A stretch of DNA of 64,000 nucleotides, taken from Loktanella sp. DSM 29012. GTDB taxonomy: Bacteria > Pseudomonadota > Alphaproteobacteria > Rhodobacterales > Rhodobacteraceae. Numbering within the stretch: the first letter of the stretch is position 1; every line of letters starts with the position of its first letter. The stretch lies in assembly GCF_900110705.1 (NCBI RefSeq), contig NZ_FOEJ01000005.1, positions 124,001-188,000 of the forward strand. Direction: 5' to 3'. Shown here in pieces: positions 36,769-47,193 of the stretch. The notes below the pieces were generated by a model, which had not been told where the DNA came from, searched no databases, and worked only from the letters and a program-made list of their open reading frames with translations. The position numbers and the translations under genes are program-made.

Positions 36769-38817
36769 TCAGCCCTCGATTCGCGTCAGATCGGCGACAG
36801 ACAGGCAAATTTGACGAATACGGGACAGCAGATTCAGACGGTTGCGCCGCACGACGGTCGATTCGGCATTCACCTGCACATCGGTGAAAAACATATCAAT
36901 CGGGCCGCGCAGGGCCGCCATGGCGGTCATGGCCGAGCCGAAATCCTCGGCCGCCATTGCCGGCGCGATCTTTGCATCCGCAGCATCGAGGGCGTCGAAC
37001 AGCGCCGTTTCCGCGCCCTCTTCGGCGAACTTGCGGTCGGCACCGTAGGAATATTCGACGCCGTCCTTGTCCTCGGCCTGGGTCAGGATGTTGTTGGCCC
37101 GCTTGAACCCCTGGATCAGGTTTTCACCATCGTCCGTGGCCAATGTCGCCTGCAAGGCCCGCGCCCGCTTCACCAACAGACTCAGATCGTCATTGCCCGG
37201 CATCGCGATGCAGGCGTCGATGACATCGTGGCGAATGCCCTGATCCTTGAGGTAGACCTTCAGACGGTCGTGGAAGAAGGACAGGAGGTGCGCCGACCAT
37301 TCCGCATCGCCAAATGTGTCCGTCAACGGCATCCGCAGATCATTTTCCAGCACTAACCGGATCACCCCCAGCGCCGCACGGCGCAGCGCGAATGGGTCCT
37401 TGGACCCGGTCGGTTTTTCGTCAATCGCCCAGAACCCGGTCAGCGTATCCAGCTTGTCCGCCAGCGCCACGGTCACGGACACGGGCGCTGTCGGCACATC
37501 ATCCGACGGACCCAGCGGCTGGTAATGTTCCTGGGCCGCGGCGGCGACAGCGTCCGATTTGCCCGCAAGACCCGCGTAATAGCGGCCCATCAACCCCTGC
37601 AATTCAGGGAATTCGAAGACCATTTCCGATGACAGGTCAGCCTTGGCCAGCTTGGCCGCCTCTTCGGCCTCGTCTGCGTCAGCCCCCGTCAGCGGGGCCA
37701 ATGCGCGCGCCAGTGCGGCGATCCGGTCGATCCGGTCGCGCTGGCTGCCCAGCTTGTTGTGGAACGTCACGTCCGACAGGCTGTCAAGCCACGGCTGCAT
37801 GCCAGCCTTTGCCACGCGCAAGTCATTATCCCAAAAGAATTTTGCGTCCGCCAGCCGCGCGGACAGCACCTTTTGATTCCCGGCAAGGATCGTGGCCCCG
37901 TCATCCGCCGCCTCGATATTGGCGACCGTCACGAACCGTTCGATCCGGCCCGTTTTCGGGTTGCGCACGGAAAAGAACTTTTGGTGTTCCTTCATCGAGG
38001 TCTGCAACACCTCTGGCGGCAGGTCCAGAAACTGATCGTCGATCTTGCCCAGCAGGACGACGGGCCATTCGACCAGCCCGGCCACCTCTGACAGCAGGCC
38101 GCGATCCTCGACCAGATCGAGGCCCAGCGCAAAGGCCTGCGACGATGCATCGTTCCAGATGGCATCGGCGCGTTCGTCGGCACGCAGCATCACACGCGCA
38201 CGTTTCAACTTGGCTTCGTAATCGTCGAACGAGGTGACGGAAAACGCATCTGGCCCCATGAAACGATGACCGCGGGTGGTGTTGCCAGCAGCGATGCCGT
38301 CAACCTCCAACGGGACGACCTGCGCGCCTTCTTCGTCCGTCAGGATGCACAGGATCGTATGCAGCGGGCGCACCCAGCGCAGGCTGCCCGACCCCCAGCG
38401 CATGGATTTGGGCCAGGGAAAGTTGCGGATGGTCGCGTCCAGCACCTCTGCGATGATTTCAGGGGCGGTGCGGCCCGGCTTTTCGATGACGGCGACGTAG
38501 AACTGACCCTTCTTGTCATCGCGCACCTCCAGCTGGTCCAGTGTCAGGCCGGTGGACCGCAGAAACCCTGCAATAGCCTGTTCAGGGGCACCGACCTTGG
38601 GGCCCTTGCGTTCCTCGCGCACGGCGCGGCTTTCGGTGGTCAGGTCTTCGACGGACAGCGTCAGGCGGCGCGGCGTGGAAAACGCAGCCGCCGAGGCATA
38701 GGTCAGCCCCGCCTCGACCAGCCCGTCGGTCACGCGCTTTTTCAGATCGGCGGCGGCCTGCGTCTGCATCCGCGCGGGGATTTCCTCGGAAAAGAGCTCG
38801 ATCAATAGGTCAGACAT
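36769..38817 (-). CDS. glyS: Glycyl-tRNA synthetase beta subunit
   Basis: A 682-residue subunit of the heterotetrameric synthetase, containing tRNA-binding and HD-like and anticodon domains. It starts [16 protein letters not shown], has [33 protein letters not shown], and a C-terminal anticodon-binding region with [16 protein letters not shown]. The ATG overlaps the DUF6446 stop (TGATG at 38815-38819), so translation is coupled to it. Confidence 0.97.
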   Translation of the reverse strand: MSDLLIELFSEEIPARMQTQAAADLKKRVTDGLVEAGLTYASAAAFSTPRRLTLSVEDLTTESRAVREERKGPKVGAPEQAIAGFLRSTGLTLDQLEVRDDKKGQFYVAVIEKPGRTAPEIIAEVLDATIRNFPWPKSMRWGSGSLRWVRPLHTILCILTDEEGAQVVPLEVDGIAAGNTTRGHRFMGPDAFSVTSFDDYEAKLKRARVMLRADERADAIWNDASSQAFALGLDLVEDRGLLSEVAGLVEWPVVLLGKIDDQFLDLPPEVLQTSMKEHQKFFSVRNPKTGRIERFVTVANIEAADDGATILAGNQKVLSARLADAKFFWDNDLRVAKAGMQPWLDSLSDVTFHNKLGSQRDRIDRIAALARALAPLTGADADEAEEAAKLAKADLSSEMVFEFPELQGLMGRYYAGLAGKSDAVAAAAQEHYQPLGPSDDVPTAPVSVTVALADKLDTLTGFWAIDEKPTGSKDPFALRRAALGVIRLVLENDLRMPLTDTFGDAEWSAHLLSFFHDRLKVYLKDQGIRHDVIDACIAMPGNDDLSLLVKRARALQATLATDDGENLIQGFKRANNILTQAEDKDGVEYSYGADRKFAEEGAETALFDALDAADAKIAPAMAAEDFGSAMTAMAALRGPIDMFFTDVQVNAESTVVRRNRLNLLSRIRQICLSVADLTRIEG

Positions 38818-39344
38818 CAGCGGGTGCTTTCAGGGGGCGGGGGGCAATTTTCGGGGGCGGGGTTGCCGTCGAACACGACCTCGCCGCAGTCATTGATCTG
38901 GTGCCAGGCATAGGCGCGACCGTCATCATAGACCGCAACGATCCGGTCGATGCCATAGGTCACGTCCTTTTGCCCCAAGAAACCGATGGCGATCCCGGAT
39001 TCCAGATCGGCCCCGATCTGGCGGGCGTCGAAACAGTCGAACCAATCGGGGGCGACACGCGGTGCTGCCTCATCGGCGATCTGGTAGGTTTCGGTCATCA
39101 TCGCCAGCGAGGTCGGCATCTCGTAGCAGGCACGATAGCGCAGCGGACTGGAGAGGCTGTCGATCCCCTTGTAGTTTTCGAACGTCAGCGGCTCTGCCTC
39201 GCCGGAAATCAGCGAGACAAATTGCACATTTGCGTCCTCGACCGCCACTTCTTCGTAGTAGGCGTAGACTTGCAGATAATAGAGGGCCACGCCCGCGATC
39301 AAAGCTATCAGCACCGTTGCTCCTATGAATATCCGGGCGATCAT
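38817..39344 (-). CDS. DUF6446 family protein between glyQ and glyS
   Basis: A 175-residue protein with an N-terminal membrane helix ([20 protein letters not shown]) and a periplasmic domain of ~145 residues. Features include [43 protein letters not shown] and [20 protein letters not shown]; four Cys residues could form disulfides. It overlaps glyQ by ATGA and glyS by TGATG, so all three are coupled. A periplasmic protein inside a tRNA synthetase operon is odd; its function is unknown and any link to glycine is speculative. Confidence 0.85.
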   Translation of the reverse strand: MIARIFIGATVLIALIAGVALYYLQVYAYYEEVAVEDANVQFVSLISGEAEPLTFENYKGIDSLSSPLRYRACYEMPTSLAMMTETYQIADEAAPRVAPDWFDCFDARQIGADLESGIAIGFLGQKDVTYGIDRIVAVYDDGRAYAWHQINDCGEVVFDGNPAPENCPPPPESTR

Positions 39345-40261
39345 GCCGCTGCACCACCGGCGGCCGTCTGCACGAATGCATCAGCGCAGGCCTTGGTCAG
39401 GGCGCGCACGCGTCCGATATAGGCCTGCCGCTCTGTCACGGAGATCACGCCGCGCGCATCCAGCAGGTTGAACAGATGGCTGGCCTTGATCGCCTGATCA
39501 TAGGCCGGATGCGCCATGATGATCTGCTTGCCCGTCTTGGGGTCCGTGGCCGGTTCGGCCAGGATGCGGGCGCATTCCGCCTCTGCATCCTTGAAATGTT
39601 GCAGCAGCGTATCGGTGTCGGCCACATCAAAATTCCAGCGCGCGTATTCCTGTTCGGTCTGCAAGAACACATCGCCATAGGTCAGCGCGATGGGCGACTG
39701 CGGGTCGTTGTAGGGCATGTCCATCACATGATCGACGCCCAGCACATACATCGCCAGTCGTTCCAGACCGTAGGTCAGCTCTCCCGAGACAGGTTTGCAG
39801 TCGTGCCCGCCGACCTGCTGGAAATAGGTGAACTGGCTGACCTCCATGCCATCGCACCAGACCTCCCAGCCCAGCCCCCAGGCCCCCAGTGTCGGGCTCT
39901 CCCAGTCGTCCTCGACGAACCGGATGTCATGCATCTGCGCGTCGATCCCGATTGCCGCAAGCGACCCCAGATACAGTTCCTGCAGATCGGGCGGGCTGGG
40001 TTTGATCAGCACCTGATACTGGTAATAATGCTGCAACCGGTTCGGGTTTTCGCCATAGCGCCCGTCGGTCGGACGGCGCGAGGGCTGCACGTAGGCCGCA
40101 GCCCAGGGTTTCGACCCCAGCGACCGCAGGGTGGTGGCCGGGTGGAACGTGCCGGCACCGACCTCCATGTCGTAGGGCTGCATCACGGCGCAGCCGCGGC
40201 CGGCCCAATAGGTCTGAAGCCGCAGGATAATTTCCTGAAAACTGCGCGGTGTGTCGGCCAT
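39341..40261 (-). CDS. glyQ: Glycyl-tRNA synthetase alpha subunit
   Basis: Catalytic subunit that activates glycine. The 306-residue protein has [71 protein letters not shown] and [10 protein letters not shown], all standard. It starts the glyQ-DUF6446-glyS operon and is divergent from the pseudoprotease gene. Confidence 0.98.
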   Translation of the reverse strand: MADTPRSFQEIILRLQTYWAGRGCAVMQPYDMEVGAGTFHPATTLRSLGSKPWAAAYVQPSRRPTDGRYGENPNRLQHYYQYQVLIKPSPPDLQELYLGSLAAIGIDAQMHDIRFVEDDWESPTLGAWGLGWEVWCDGMEVSQFTYFQQVGGHDCKPVSGELTYGLERLAMYVLGVDHVMDMPYNDPQSPIALTYGDVFLQTEQEYARWNFDVADTDTLLQHFKDAEAECARILAEPATDPKTGKQIIMAHPAYDQAIKASHLFNLLDARGVISVTERQAYIGRVRALTKACADAFVQTAAGGAAA

Positions 40262-40424
40262 GTCACCCTCATGAATTGTTGCGACGGTGAATAGGCGGCT
40301 GGGCCGACAGGGTCAATCAGGTCACATTTCGGGCCCAGTCATTGTCACACGTCGAATTGTGCTGCGTCGGTGGTGCCGTCTGGTAAAACCCGGTCGAATG
40401 ACCGACAGCGTACAAGGGCCCGGA

Positions 40425-42176
40425 ATGTTAAAGTTGAATGCGTGTCTTTTGATCGGAGCAGGTCTGTTGACGATGACGGGGCCGGCGCTGGCCCAGGACG
40501 GCACCTTCATCCAGCTCGAAGCACAGCCCACGACGGCTGCGGCCATCACCCGCGCACAGGTCTATGACGCGACGCAGGACAATGTGCTGGGCTTTAATCT
40601 GGGCGGGCGCTGGAACGCCGTGGTCATCGGACCGTTCGCAACCCGGGATCAGGCGACAGCGGCCCTGCGTGTTTTGCGGCAGTCGGGCATCGCACCGGAC
40701 GACGCGTTTCTGACGGACGGTGAACGGTTCGCGGAACAATTCTATCCTGCCGCAGGTGCGACCCAGACAGAGGCGACGCCGCCTGCGGCACCGGACGCAC
40801 CGGCGACTGACGTCGTGGAATCGGTGGTCGACCTGCCCGCAGCGCCAGCGGATGAAACCGTGCAAGAGGCGCGTGTGGCCGAACAGGCCCTGACGCGCAG
40901 CGAAAAGCAGGATCTGCAAATCGCCCTGCAATGGGCGGGCTATTACGATTCGGCCATCGACGGGGCCTTTGGACGTGGCACCCGCAGCGCGATGGAAGCC
41001 TGGCAATTGGCAAACGGCTATGACCCGACCGGGGTGTTGACGACCTTGCAGCGTGACGTGCTGACCACCGCCTACAATGCGGTGCTGGACGGCATGAACC
41101 TGCAACTGATCCGCGATGATGCCGCCGGGATCGCCGTGCAGATTCCCACCGGCGTCGTCAGTTTCACCGAATATGAACCGCCCTTTGCCCGCTTTGGTCC
41201 GAAATCCGACGCGCTGGACGCGCAGGTGCTGCTGATTTCCCAGCAGGGCGACCAGAACCGCCTGTTCGGTCTGTATGAAATCCTGCAAACCCTCGCCATC
41301 GTGCCGACCGACGGCGACCGGCAGCGCGGTGATGACCGTTTCGAAATCAACGCCGTCGGGCCACAGGTGGAAACCTACGTCATGGCCCGACTGTCGGACG
41401 GGCAGATCAAGGGGTTCGCGCTTGTCTGGCCTGCCGGGGACACCGCGCGGTTCAGCCGCATCCGCGACGAAATGATCGCCAGCTTTGCCACGACCGAAGG
41501 CGTGCTGGACCCGGCATTGGCCCGCCCGGACGAGGACCAGGCCATCGATCTGGTCGCCGGTCTGGAGGTGCGCAAACCGCGCCTGTCGCAGGCAGGTTTC
41601 TACATCTCTGACACCGGCACCGTGCTGACTGCGGCAACCACACTGGACAGCTGCACCGAGATCACCCTGAACGGCAGCGATGCCGCCACACTGATTGCCA
41701 GCGATGCAGCCCTCGGGCTGGCCGTGCTTGAACCCGCACAACCCCTTGCGCCGCAGGCGGTCGCCGCATTCCAGACGCAGGTACCGCGCCTGCAATCCGA
41801 AATCGCCGTTGCCGGTTATCCCTTCGGGGGCGTGCTGCCTGCGCCGACGCTGACCTTTGGCCGGCTGTCCGACATCCGTGGCCTGAACGGTGAAGAAGAT
41901 ATCAAACGGCTCGCGCTTGCGGCGGAACCTGGCGATGCGGGTGGCCCCGTGTTCGACAATGGCGGCGCTGTGCTGGGGATGTTGCTGCCCCGCGCGACCG
42001 GGGCCGGGCAGGTTCTGCCGGCGGATGTCAGTTTTCTGGTCGATTCCGAAACCATCATCGGGTTTCTGGATACGGCCGGGATCGCCGCGCAGATCACCGA
42101 CAGTCTGGCGTTCATGCCGCCCGAAACACTGACCCTGCTGGCGGCGGACAATACCGTGCTGGTGGATTGCTGGTAA
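40425..42176 (+). CDS. Exported peptidoglycan-binding protein with an inactive trypsin-like domain
   Basis: A 583-residue protein. A signal peptide (LKLNACLLIGAGLLTMTGPA) ends at ALA before QDG. Next come a SPOR-like segment with WNAVVIGPFATRDQATAAL, an Ala/Pro linker, and a PG_binding_1 domain (about 155-215, LQIALQWAGYYDSAIDGAFG then RGTRSAMEAWQ). The C-terminal ~190 residues have the trypsin-like fold, but the catalytic His position in VLTAATT is Thr405 and the Ser position in GDAGGPVFD is Ala505; an Asp (D427) remains. The protease should be catalytically dead and may act as a binding or scaffold domain in the periplasm. The start is chosen at the signal peptide; the frame is open further upstream. 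Confidence 0.85.
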   Translation: MLKLNACLLIGAGLLTMTGPALAQDGTFIQLEAQPTTAAAITRAQVYDATQDNVLGFNLGGRWNAVVIGPFATRDQATAALRVLRQSGIAPDDAFLTDGERFAEQFYPAAGATQTEATPPAAPDAPATDVVESVVDLPAAPADETVQEARVAEQALTRSEKQDLQIALQWAGYYDSAIDGAFGRGTRSAMEAWQLANGYDPTGVLTTLQRDVLTTAYNAVLDGMNLQLIRDDAAGIAVQIPTGVVSFTEYEPPFARFGPKSDALDAQVLLISQQGDQNRLFGLYEILQTLAIVPTDGDRQRGDDRFEINAVGPQVETYVMARLSDGQIKGFALVWPAGDTARFSRIRDEMIASFATTEGVLDPALARPDEDQAIDLVAGLEVRKPRLSQAGFYISDTGTVLTAATTLDSCTEITLNGSDAATLIASDAALGLAVLEPAQPLAPQAVAAFQTQVPRLQSEIAVAGYPFGGVLPAPTLTFGRLSDIRGLNGEEDIKRLALAAEPGDAGGPVFDNGGAVLGMLLPRATGAGQVLPADVSFLVDSETIIGFLDTAGIAAQITDSLAFMPPETLTLLAADNTVLVDCW

Positions 42177-43625
42177 TCAGCTCCGCCAGAACCGCGGGCT
42201 GATCAGCACCAGCACCACCATGATTTCCAGCCGCCCGATGAACATGGCCGCGGCCAGCAGCCACTTGGCCGTCGGGTTCAACCCGGCAAAGCTGCCTGCG
42301 GGCCCGATTTGAGTCCCCAGTCCGGGGCCGACATTGGCCAGCGCCGTGGCGGCACCCGACACGGCCGTCACGAAATCCAGCCCCGTCAGTCCCAGCAGCA
42401 CCGAAAACAGGCCCAGCAACAGCAGGAACGCGACAAAAAACGCCATGACCGAATTCATGACATCCGCATTTACCGGCTTGCCCTCGTAGCGTGGTACGAA
42501 CACCGCATGGGGGCTGTGGATCTGGCGGATCTGCGTCTTGATCGAGGCGAACAGCAACTGATAGCGGAACACCTTGACCGAACAGGCGGTGGACCCGGCG
42601 CAGCCCCCGATCAAACCGATGAAAAAGAACATGACGATGGGAAAGGTGCCCCACTGCATGTAATCCGCGCTGGCGTATCCGGTGCCCGTCACGATCGAGG
42701 TCACGTTGAACAGCGCCTCGCGAAAGGCCAGTTCCGTCACCGCGTTCTCGCGGGCCCAGACCCAGAATGAAATCATCACCACGCAGGCGATGATGATGCA
42801 GATAAATGTGCGGATCTGGCTGTCCGTCAGGATCGGCCGCCCTGCCCCGCCCATCATCTGCACATACCGCACAAACGGCAGCGCCGCGAGGAACATGAAC
42901 GCCGTCGCGACATAATGCACGCCCGCGCCGTAGGCCCCGAATGAGGCATCGCTGTTGGCCATTCCGCCTGTCGACACGGTCGTCATCGCATGGGTCAGCG
43001 CATCCAGCGCGGGCATGTCGAGGGCATAATAGATGATCCCGCAGGACACGGTCAGCGAGACATAGATGACCGAAATGCTGGCCGCGATCTGACCGGCACG
43101 CGGCAGGATCTTTCCCATCGTGTCAAAAGCTTCGGACCGGAAAATCTGCATCCCCCCGACCTTGAGTTCGGGCAGGAACACCATGGCGACCACGATGATA
43201 CCGATGCCGCCCAGCCATTGCAGGATGCCGCGCCACAGCTTTATCCCGTCGGGCAAGGTCTCGATCCCGCCCAGCACGGTGGCCCCCGTTGTGGTCAGGC
43301 CGGACATGGATTCGAACACTGCGTCGGTCAGGTTCGACTGTGTCGCCCCCAGCATGAACGGCAGCGCCCCAAAGGCAGGCAAGGTCACCCAGACCGCCGA
43401 GGTCAACAAAAACGTCTGGCGCAGGGTCAGCCCCTGCGACACCCCGTTCGAGCAGGCCAGCGCCATCAACCCGCCGGTCAGGATGCACAGGATCGCGCTT
43501 TCCGCAAAAACAGGCCAATGTCCGTTGTCGGCCAGCAGATCCGCCAGCATCGGGAACAGCATGAACATGCCCAAAGCCGTCACCAGCAGGCCGATTACAT
43601 ATCCAACGGGGCGCAGATCAATCAT
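42177..43625 (-). CDS. trkH: TrkH family potassium uptake protein
   Basis: A 482-residue inner-membrane channel subunit for K+ uptake. The four selectivity-filter repeats are visible: around MSGLTTTGATVLGG, THAMTTVSTGGMAN, NVTSIVTGTGYAS and AATALANVGPGLG. The N terminus VGYVIGLLVTALGMFMLFP is typical. The regulatory partner TrkA is not adjacent. Its stop lies immediately next to the stop of the pseudoprotease gene, with no gap between the convergent genes. Confidence 0.95.
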   Translation of the reverse strand: MIDLRPVGYVIGLLVTALGMFMLFPMLADLLADNGHWPVFAESAILCILTGGLMALACSNGVSQGLTLRQTFLLTSAVWVTLPAFGALPFMLGATQSNLTDAVFESMSGLTTTGATVLGGIETLPDGIKLWRGILQWLGGIGIIVVAMVFLPELKVGGMQIFRSEAFDTMGKILPRAGQIAASISVIYVSLTVSCGIIYYALDMPALDALTHAMTTVSTGGMANSDASFGAYGAGVHYVATAFMFLAALPFVRYVQMMGGAGRPILTDSQIRTFICIIIACVVMISFWVWARENAVTELAFREALFNVTSIVTGTGYASADYMQWGTFPIVMFFFIGLIGGCAGSTACSVKVFRYQLLFASIKTQIRQIHSPHAVFVPRYEGKPVNADVMNSVMAFFVAFLLLLGLFSVLLGLTGLDFVTAVSGAATALANVGPGLGTQIGPAGSFAGLNPTAKWLLAAAMFIGRLEIMVVLVLISPRFWRS

Positions 43626-43972
43626 CGGCTATCGGTCGCCCGTCCGCCCTGCCCTGTCAAGCGCGGACGCCGCGCCCGCGCTCTGTCGGGCACCGTCGGT
43701 GGCGGTCAGGTGACGTTGACTGCCAAGTCACGCCCTTGAGCCGACCGAATAGATCGCTGCGGCGAAGGTCGGGTTTGAGCCCAAAGCGACCGCCGCAACC
43801 AGTATCTCCATTGACTGAACAGCTGAAGTTTGATCCGTTGAGGGCGGCTTATGCTGCCAGCCGCTCGCGCCGAGAAGGCAAGGTGAAAGCATCGCGGACG
43901 TATCACACGAGCCCCCGTCCAGTGACTATCGGTAATGCGAGCACCGTGTGCGTTCACTGGCAGGAGAGTGTG
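43626..43972. other. Intergenic stretch between trkH and glyoxalase pseudogene
   Basis: About 350 bp. Divergent promoters for both neighbours must lie here, but no convincing -35/-10 pair stands out. CAGGAGAG at the right end is the ribosome site for the frame starting at 43973. No gene or RNA recognised. Confidence 0.5.
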
Positions 43973-44511
43973 ATGACAAACGCCGATGAAGCCAAATCCA
44001 TGGCGCGGCAGCTTCGTGCTGCCCTTTCTTCAGAGGGGATAGAGATCCCGCATTCCAAATCTCTGGAAGTTGTGGCCAAGACCTTGGGTCATGCAGACTG
44101 GAATACTGCAAGCGCAAGGCTCGACCAGAAACGCGCATCTCCCAACAAGGTGCATTTTGTGCGCTGCGCCCTATCCTTCGCATATTCGACGAAAAGAAGG
44201 CGAGGGAGTTCTATTGTGACTTTCTGGGCTTTGACGCCGTGTTTGAGCATCGTTTCTCGGACGGCATGCCGCTTTACATGGGTCTGGAACGAGCCGGTTT
44301 GAGCCTGCATCTTTCCGAGCACCATGGGGACGCAAGCCCCGGAGCGAATGTGTTCGTGGCAACCGAGAACATTCGCGAGTTTCATCGGGAGCTTGCAGAG
44401 AAACAGTATGCTTATAATCGTCCCGGTCTGGAGGATCTGCCTTGGGGGCTGCAGCTGCAGGTGAATGATCCGTTCGGTAACCGAATCCGTTTCTGTGAGC
44501 AGGTCGAATAG
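43973..44511 (+). pseudogene. Glyoxalase superfamily protein, frameshifted
   Basis: The first frame (ATG 43973) gives an N-terminal helical domain, TNADEAKSMARQLRAAL, IPHSKSLEVVAKTLGHADWN, typical of the antitoxin/glyoxalase-linked N-terminal domain seen in this family. Near 44150-44162 homology jumps to another frame, which reads PILRIFDEKKAREFYCDFLG and continues through DGMPLYMGLERAGLSLHLSE and LQVNDPFGNRIRFCEQ, a VOC (bleomycin resistance-like) domain ending at 44511. A one-base loss explains the shift. Restored, the protein would be about 179 residues. VOC proteins of this kind bind or inactivate small electrophiles or drugs; the substrate is unknown. A sequencing error is possible. Confidence 0.82.
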
Positions 44512-44530
44512 CCTCTTTTTATCCACAAGG

Positions 44531-44562
44531 CGAAGCGGCCCCAAGATCGGACGGCCGCTTCG
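44531..44562 (+). terminator. Hairpin behind the glyoxalase pseudogene
   Basis: CGAAGCGGCC (44531-44540) pairs perfectly with GGCCGCTTCG (44553-44562); a short T-containing stretch follows. Probable terminator of the + strand transcript. Confidence 0.7.
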
Positions 44563-44753
44563 TCCGCATTTTGAACCATGCCGTGTCCCGCGCTGATCGA
44601 CTCGTCTGGGGCCAAGCTTGCGGCATTTCGGCCGTTTATGCGTGACCGGCAGGATGAACCGGGTCAGTCGATCCGGCAGATTGCAACGGCGAACACCCTT
44701 GGGCCGTCAACAACAATCTGAATTGTCAGTCCGCCTTGTCGGCCAAATGCAAA

Positions 44754-44785
44754 GGGGCCGCGTGGACGGATGTCCGTGCGGCCCC
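44754..44785 (-). terminator. Hairpin behind folE2
   Basis: GGGGCCGC (44754-44761) pairs with GCGGCCCC (44778-44785), with an inner GGAC/GTCC pairing. It lies 21 bp beyond the folE2 stop on its strand, followed by TTTGCATTT. Between it and the hairpin at 44562 I see no gene. Confidence 0.65.
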
Positions 44786-44805
44786 CCAAAGTAGATGAAC
44801 CTGTA

Positions 44806-45906
44806 TCAACCGACGTGGAACAGCGACGCGAACAGGCGCGGGTCCAGCGACGTGGATTCGAACGTCGGGCCGCGCGTCAGGACCGACACGGCGTCGTGGC
44901 TGTGCAGGCTTTCCTGATGGCTCGCGACCACCCGGAAATCACCGATACGCTGATCGGCCTCCAGCGCCTGTGTGAACAGACGCGCCGCATCCTCGACGAA
45001 AATCGGGTTGGCAGCGTTCAGTTCGGCAAAGGCCTGTTCGTCCTCGCGTTTCACCATGACCTGCGTTTCGGTCGGCACGGCAGAGCGTGCCAGTTCCACC
45101 AGATCCTCGAACCACAGGATCGGGGTGTCGGGTGCGATCACGGCAGACAGACGCGCGACGGATCGCTGCGAATGCGGCGTGGCCAGCTGCCCGCGGAACT
45201 GGCGGGCGTGTTCTGACAACTCCAGCGAACAGGGACAGGTGCTGGAATAGACATAGTCCAGATGCACGATCTTTTGGCGCACACCATCGCGTTCGACGAC
45301 TTCCAGCGCGATGTCGTAATACTGATAGCCCGACAGCCCCGACCGCAGGCTTTCGATCTTCATCGGAAAGGAGAACCGCATCTGGATGCGCGCGTCAAAG
45401 CTTTCCAAGTCGGTGATGTAAGCATCCAGCGCCTTGATCATCACGTCAAAGCTGAACGTCTCTTCGGCATAGCCATAGAATGTCCGCATGATGCGGGACA
45501 TGTTGATGCCCTTTTTCTCAGCCTCCAGCGACACGGTCCCGGTCACGCTGGTTTCCAGCGTCAGGTCGCCATTGTCGCGCGTGTGGAACCGGATCGGCAG
45601 CCGGAAATTGCTGATGCCGACGTGCTGGATCTGCGCCTTGGCCCCCCGGATCAGGCTGGACGGACCATTCTGCAAATCGGGCATGGACGCGCGATAGCTG
45701 TCGTCGACCGCGAAATCCTCGGGGTAGGCCCGTGCGAGTGCCGGATAATTCGACTGGACCGCACCGGGGACCAGGCGCGACAGCAGCGGATCGAGGTCCG
45801 CCACTTCCTCTGGTGCGGCATCACCCGCCCAGCTGCGCAACAGGCGCAAGGCGTCCTCGGCCTGTTCGCGGGTTGGGGTCATGGGTTCACGCATGTGCTT
45901 GTTCAT
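44806..45906 (-). CDS. folE2: GTP cyclohydrolase FolE2
   Basis: Opens GTP to dihydroneopterin triphosphate, the first step of folate synthesis; FolE2 is the alternative to zinc-dependent FolE and can use other metals. The 366-residue protein has IRGAKAQIQHVGISNFRLPI, the SLEAEKKGINMSRIMRTF segment, and the metal-site Cys in YVYSSTCPCSLELSEHARQ, followed by TPHSQRS. The ATG at 45906 is preceded by AAGGAGGG. It feeds the same pathway as folB and folP at 31-33 kb. In other bacteria FolE2 is often Zur-controlled; no clear Zur operator was seen here. Confidence 0.96.
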   Translation of the reverse strand: MNKHMREPMTPTREQAEDALRLLRSWAGDAAPEEVADLDPLLSRLVPGAVQSNYPALARAYPEDFAVDDSYRASMPDLQNGPSSLIRGAKAQIQHVGISNFRLPIRFHTRDNGDLTLETSVTGTVSLEAEKKGINMSRIMRTFYGYAEETFSFDVMIKALDAYITDLESFDARIQMRFSFPMKIESLRSGLSGYQYYDIALEVVERDGVRQKIVHLDYVYSSTCPCSLELSEHARQFRGQLATPHSQRSVARLSAVIAPDTPILWFEDLVELARSAVPTETQVMVKREDEQAFAELNAANPIFVEDAARLFTQALEADQRIGDFRVVASHQESLHSHDAVSVLTRGPTFESTSLDPRLFASLFHVG

Positions 45907-45984
45907 ATCGGGCCCTCCTTGGGACGACATCGGATGCCACTATATGGGGCGTCCTGAGATTATGAAAACAAAGCTAATGCATTT

Positions 45985-47166
45985 TTATGACCCGGCTATG
46001 TCGAGTGCCTGCGTCAGATCGTCCAGCAGATCGCCCGCGTCCTCGAGACCGACAGACAACCGGATCAATCCCGGCGTGATGCCCAGATGCGCCTTTTGGT
46101 CGGCGGGCAGGCGCTGGTGCGTCGTGGATGCAGGCGGCGTGGCGATGGATTTGGCATCGCCCAGATTGTTCGAGATCAGCCAGATTTTCAGGGCGTTCAG
46201 CAGCTTGAAACTGGCCTCTTGTGACCCGGTATCTATGGCCAGCAACGTGCCGCCACAGCCCATCTGTTCCATGCACAGGTCATGCTGCGGATGGCTGGCA
46301 AGGCCCGGATAGATCACGCGCGTCAGGCCGGGATGCCCCTCCAGACCGCGGGCGATGTGTTCGGCGCTGGCTGTCTGTGCGCGCACGCGCAGGTCCATGT
46401 GTTCGAGGCTCTTGACCAGTGTCCAGGCGGTAAAGGGCGACATCGAACCGCCGGTGTGTTTCATGTAGGTTTCGATCGGAACTCGGATGAATTCGCGCTG
46501 GCCCAGGATCACACCGCCCAGCGACCGGCCCTGCCCGTCGATGTGTTTCGTTGCCGAATAGATCACGACATCCGCGCCCAGTTCGAATGCACGCGAATAG
46601 ACCGGCGTGGCAAAGACGTTGTCGACCATCACCATCGCCCCCTTGTCACGGGCGATCTGTGACACGGCGGCGATATCGACGGCCTCCAGCGCGGGGTTTG
46701 ACAGGCTCTCGAAAAACACGATCGTGGTATCGTCGCGCACGGCGGCACGCCACTGATCCAGGTCAGCACCGTCCACGAATGTCACCTCGACACCGAAACG
46801 CGGCAAAACAATTTCCAGCACATAGAGGCAGGACCCGAACAACGCGCGCGACGACACAACGTGATCGCCCGCCTTGAGCGTGGCCATCAGCGCGCCCGAT
46901 ACGGCCGCCATGCCGGATGCACAGGCAAATGCGTCCTCGGCCCCTTCGATCGCGGCGATCCGGTCCTCGAACATCGCTGTGGTGGGGTTGCCGTAGCGAG
47001 CATAGATGAATTCATCATCGCCAGCGGCCTCGAACCGGGCCTGCGCGTCCTCGGCCGTGGGATAGACAAACCCCTGCGTCAGGAAAATCGCCTCGGATAC
47101 TTCGCCGTATTGGCTGCGGCGTGTGCCTGCATGGACCGCCTTGGTCCGCTTGTTCCAGTTCGACAT
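45985..47166 (-). CDS. metZ: O-succinylhomoserine sulfhydrylase
   Basis: Makes homocysteine directly from O-succinylhomoserine and sulfide, using PLP; methionine synthesis. The 393-residue protein has RYGNPTTAMFEDRIAAIEGA, CASGMAAVSGALMAT, VVFATP-like DNVFATPVYSRAFELGADVV and the PLP Lys in YSATKHIDGQGR; the C terminus contains SIATPPASTTHQRLP and ITPGLIRLSVGLED. Expression should be controlled by the SAM-II riboswitch and terminator directly upstream. MetZ and O-acetyl-type MetY are hard to separate by motif; the call follows common usage in this family. Confidence 0.93.
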   Translation of the reverse strand: MSNWNKRTKAVHAGTRRSQYGEVSEAIFLTQGFVYPTAEDAQARFEAAGDDEFIYARYGNPTTAMFEDRIAAIEGAEDAFACASGMAAVSGALMATLKAGDHVVSSRALFGSCLYVLEIVLPRFGVEVTFVDGADLDQWRAAVRDDTTIVFFESLSNPALEAVDIAAVSQIARDKGAMVMVDNVFATPVYSRAFELGADVVIYSATKHIDGQGRSLGGVILGQREFIRVPIETYMKHTGGSMSPFTAWTLVKSLEHMDLRVRAQTASAEHIARGLEGHPGLTRVIYPGLASHPQHDLCMEQMGCGGTLLAIDTGSQEASFKLLNALKIWLISNNLGDAKSIATPPASTTHQRLPADQKAHLGITPGLIRLSVGLEDAGDLLDDLTQALDIAGS

Positions 47167-47193
47167 ATCAGGCCCTTTCAAGGCAAAGAAAAA

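Noticed and set aside
44150-44170. Programmed ribosomal frameshift in the glyoxalase gene
   Set aside because: No slippery heptamer or downstream pseudoknot is visible; a simple indel is more likely.
45907-45984. Zur operator upstream of folE2
   Set aside because: AT-rich bases occur there, but I could not find a convincing inverted repeat of the Zur type.
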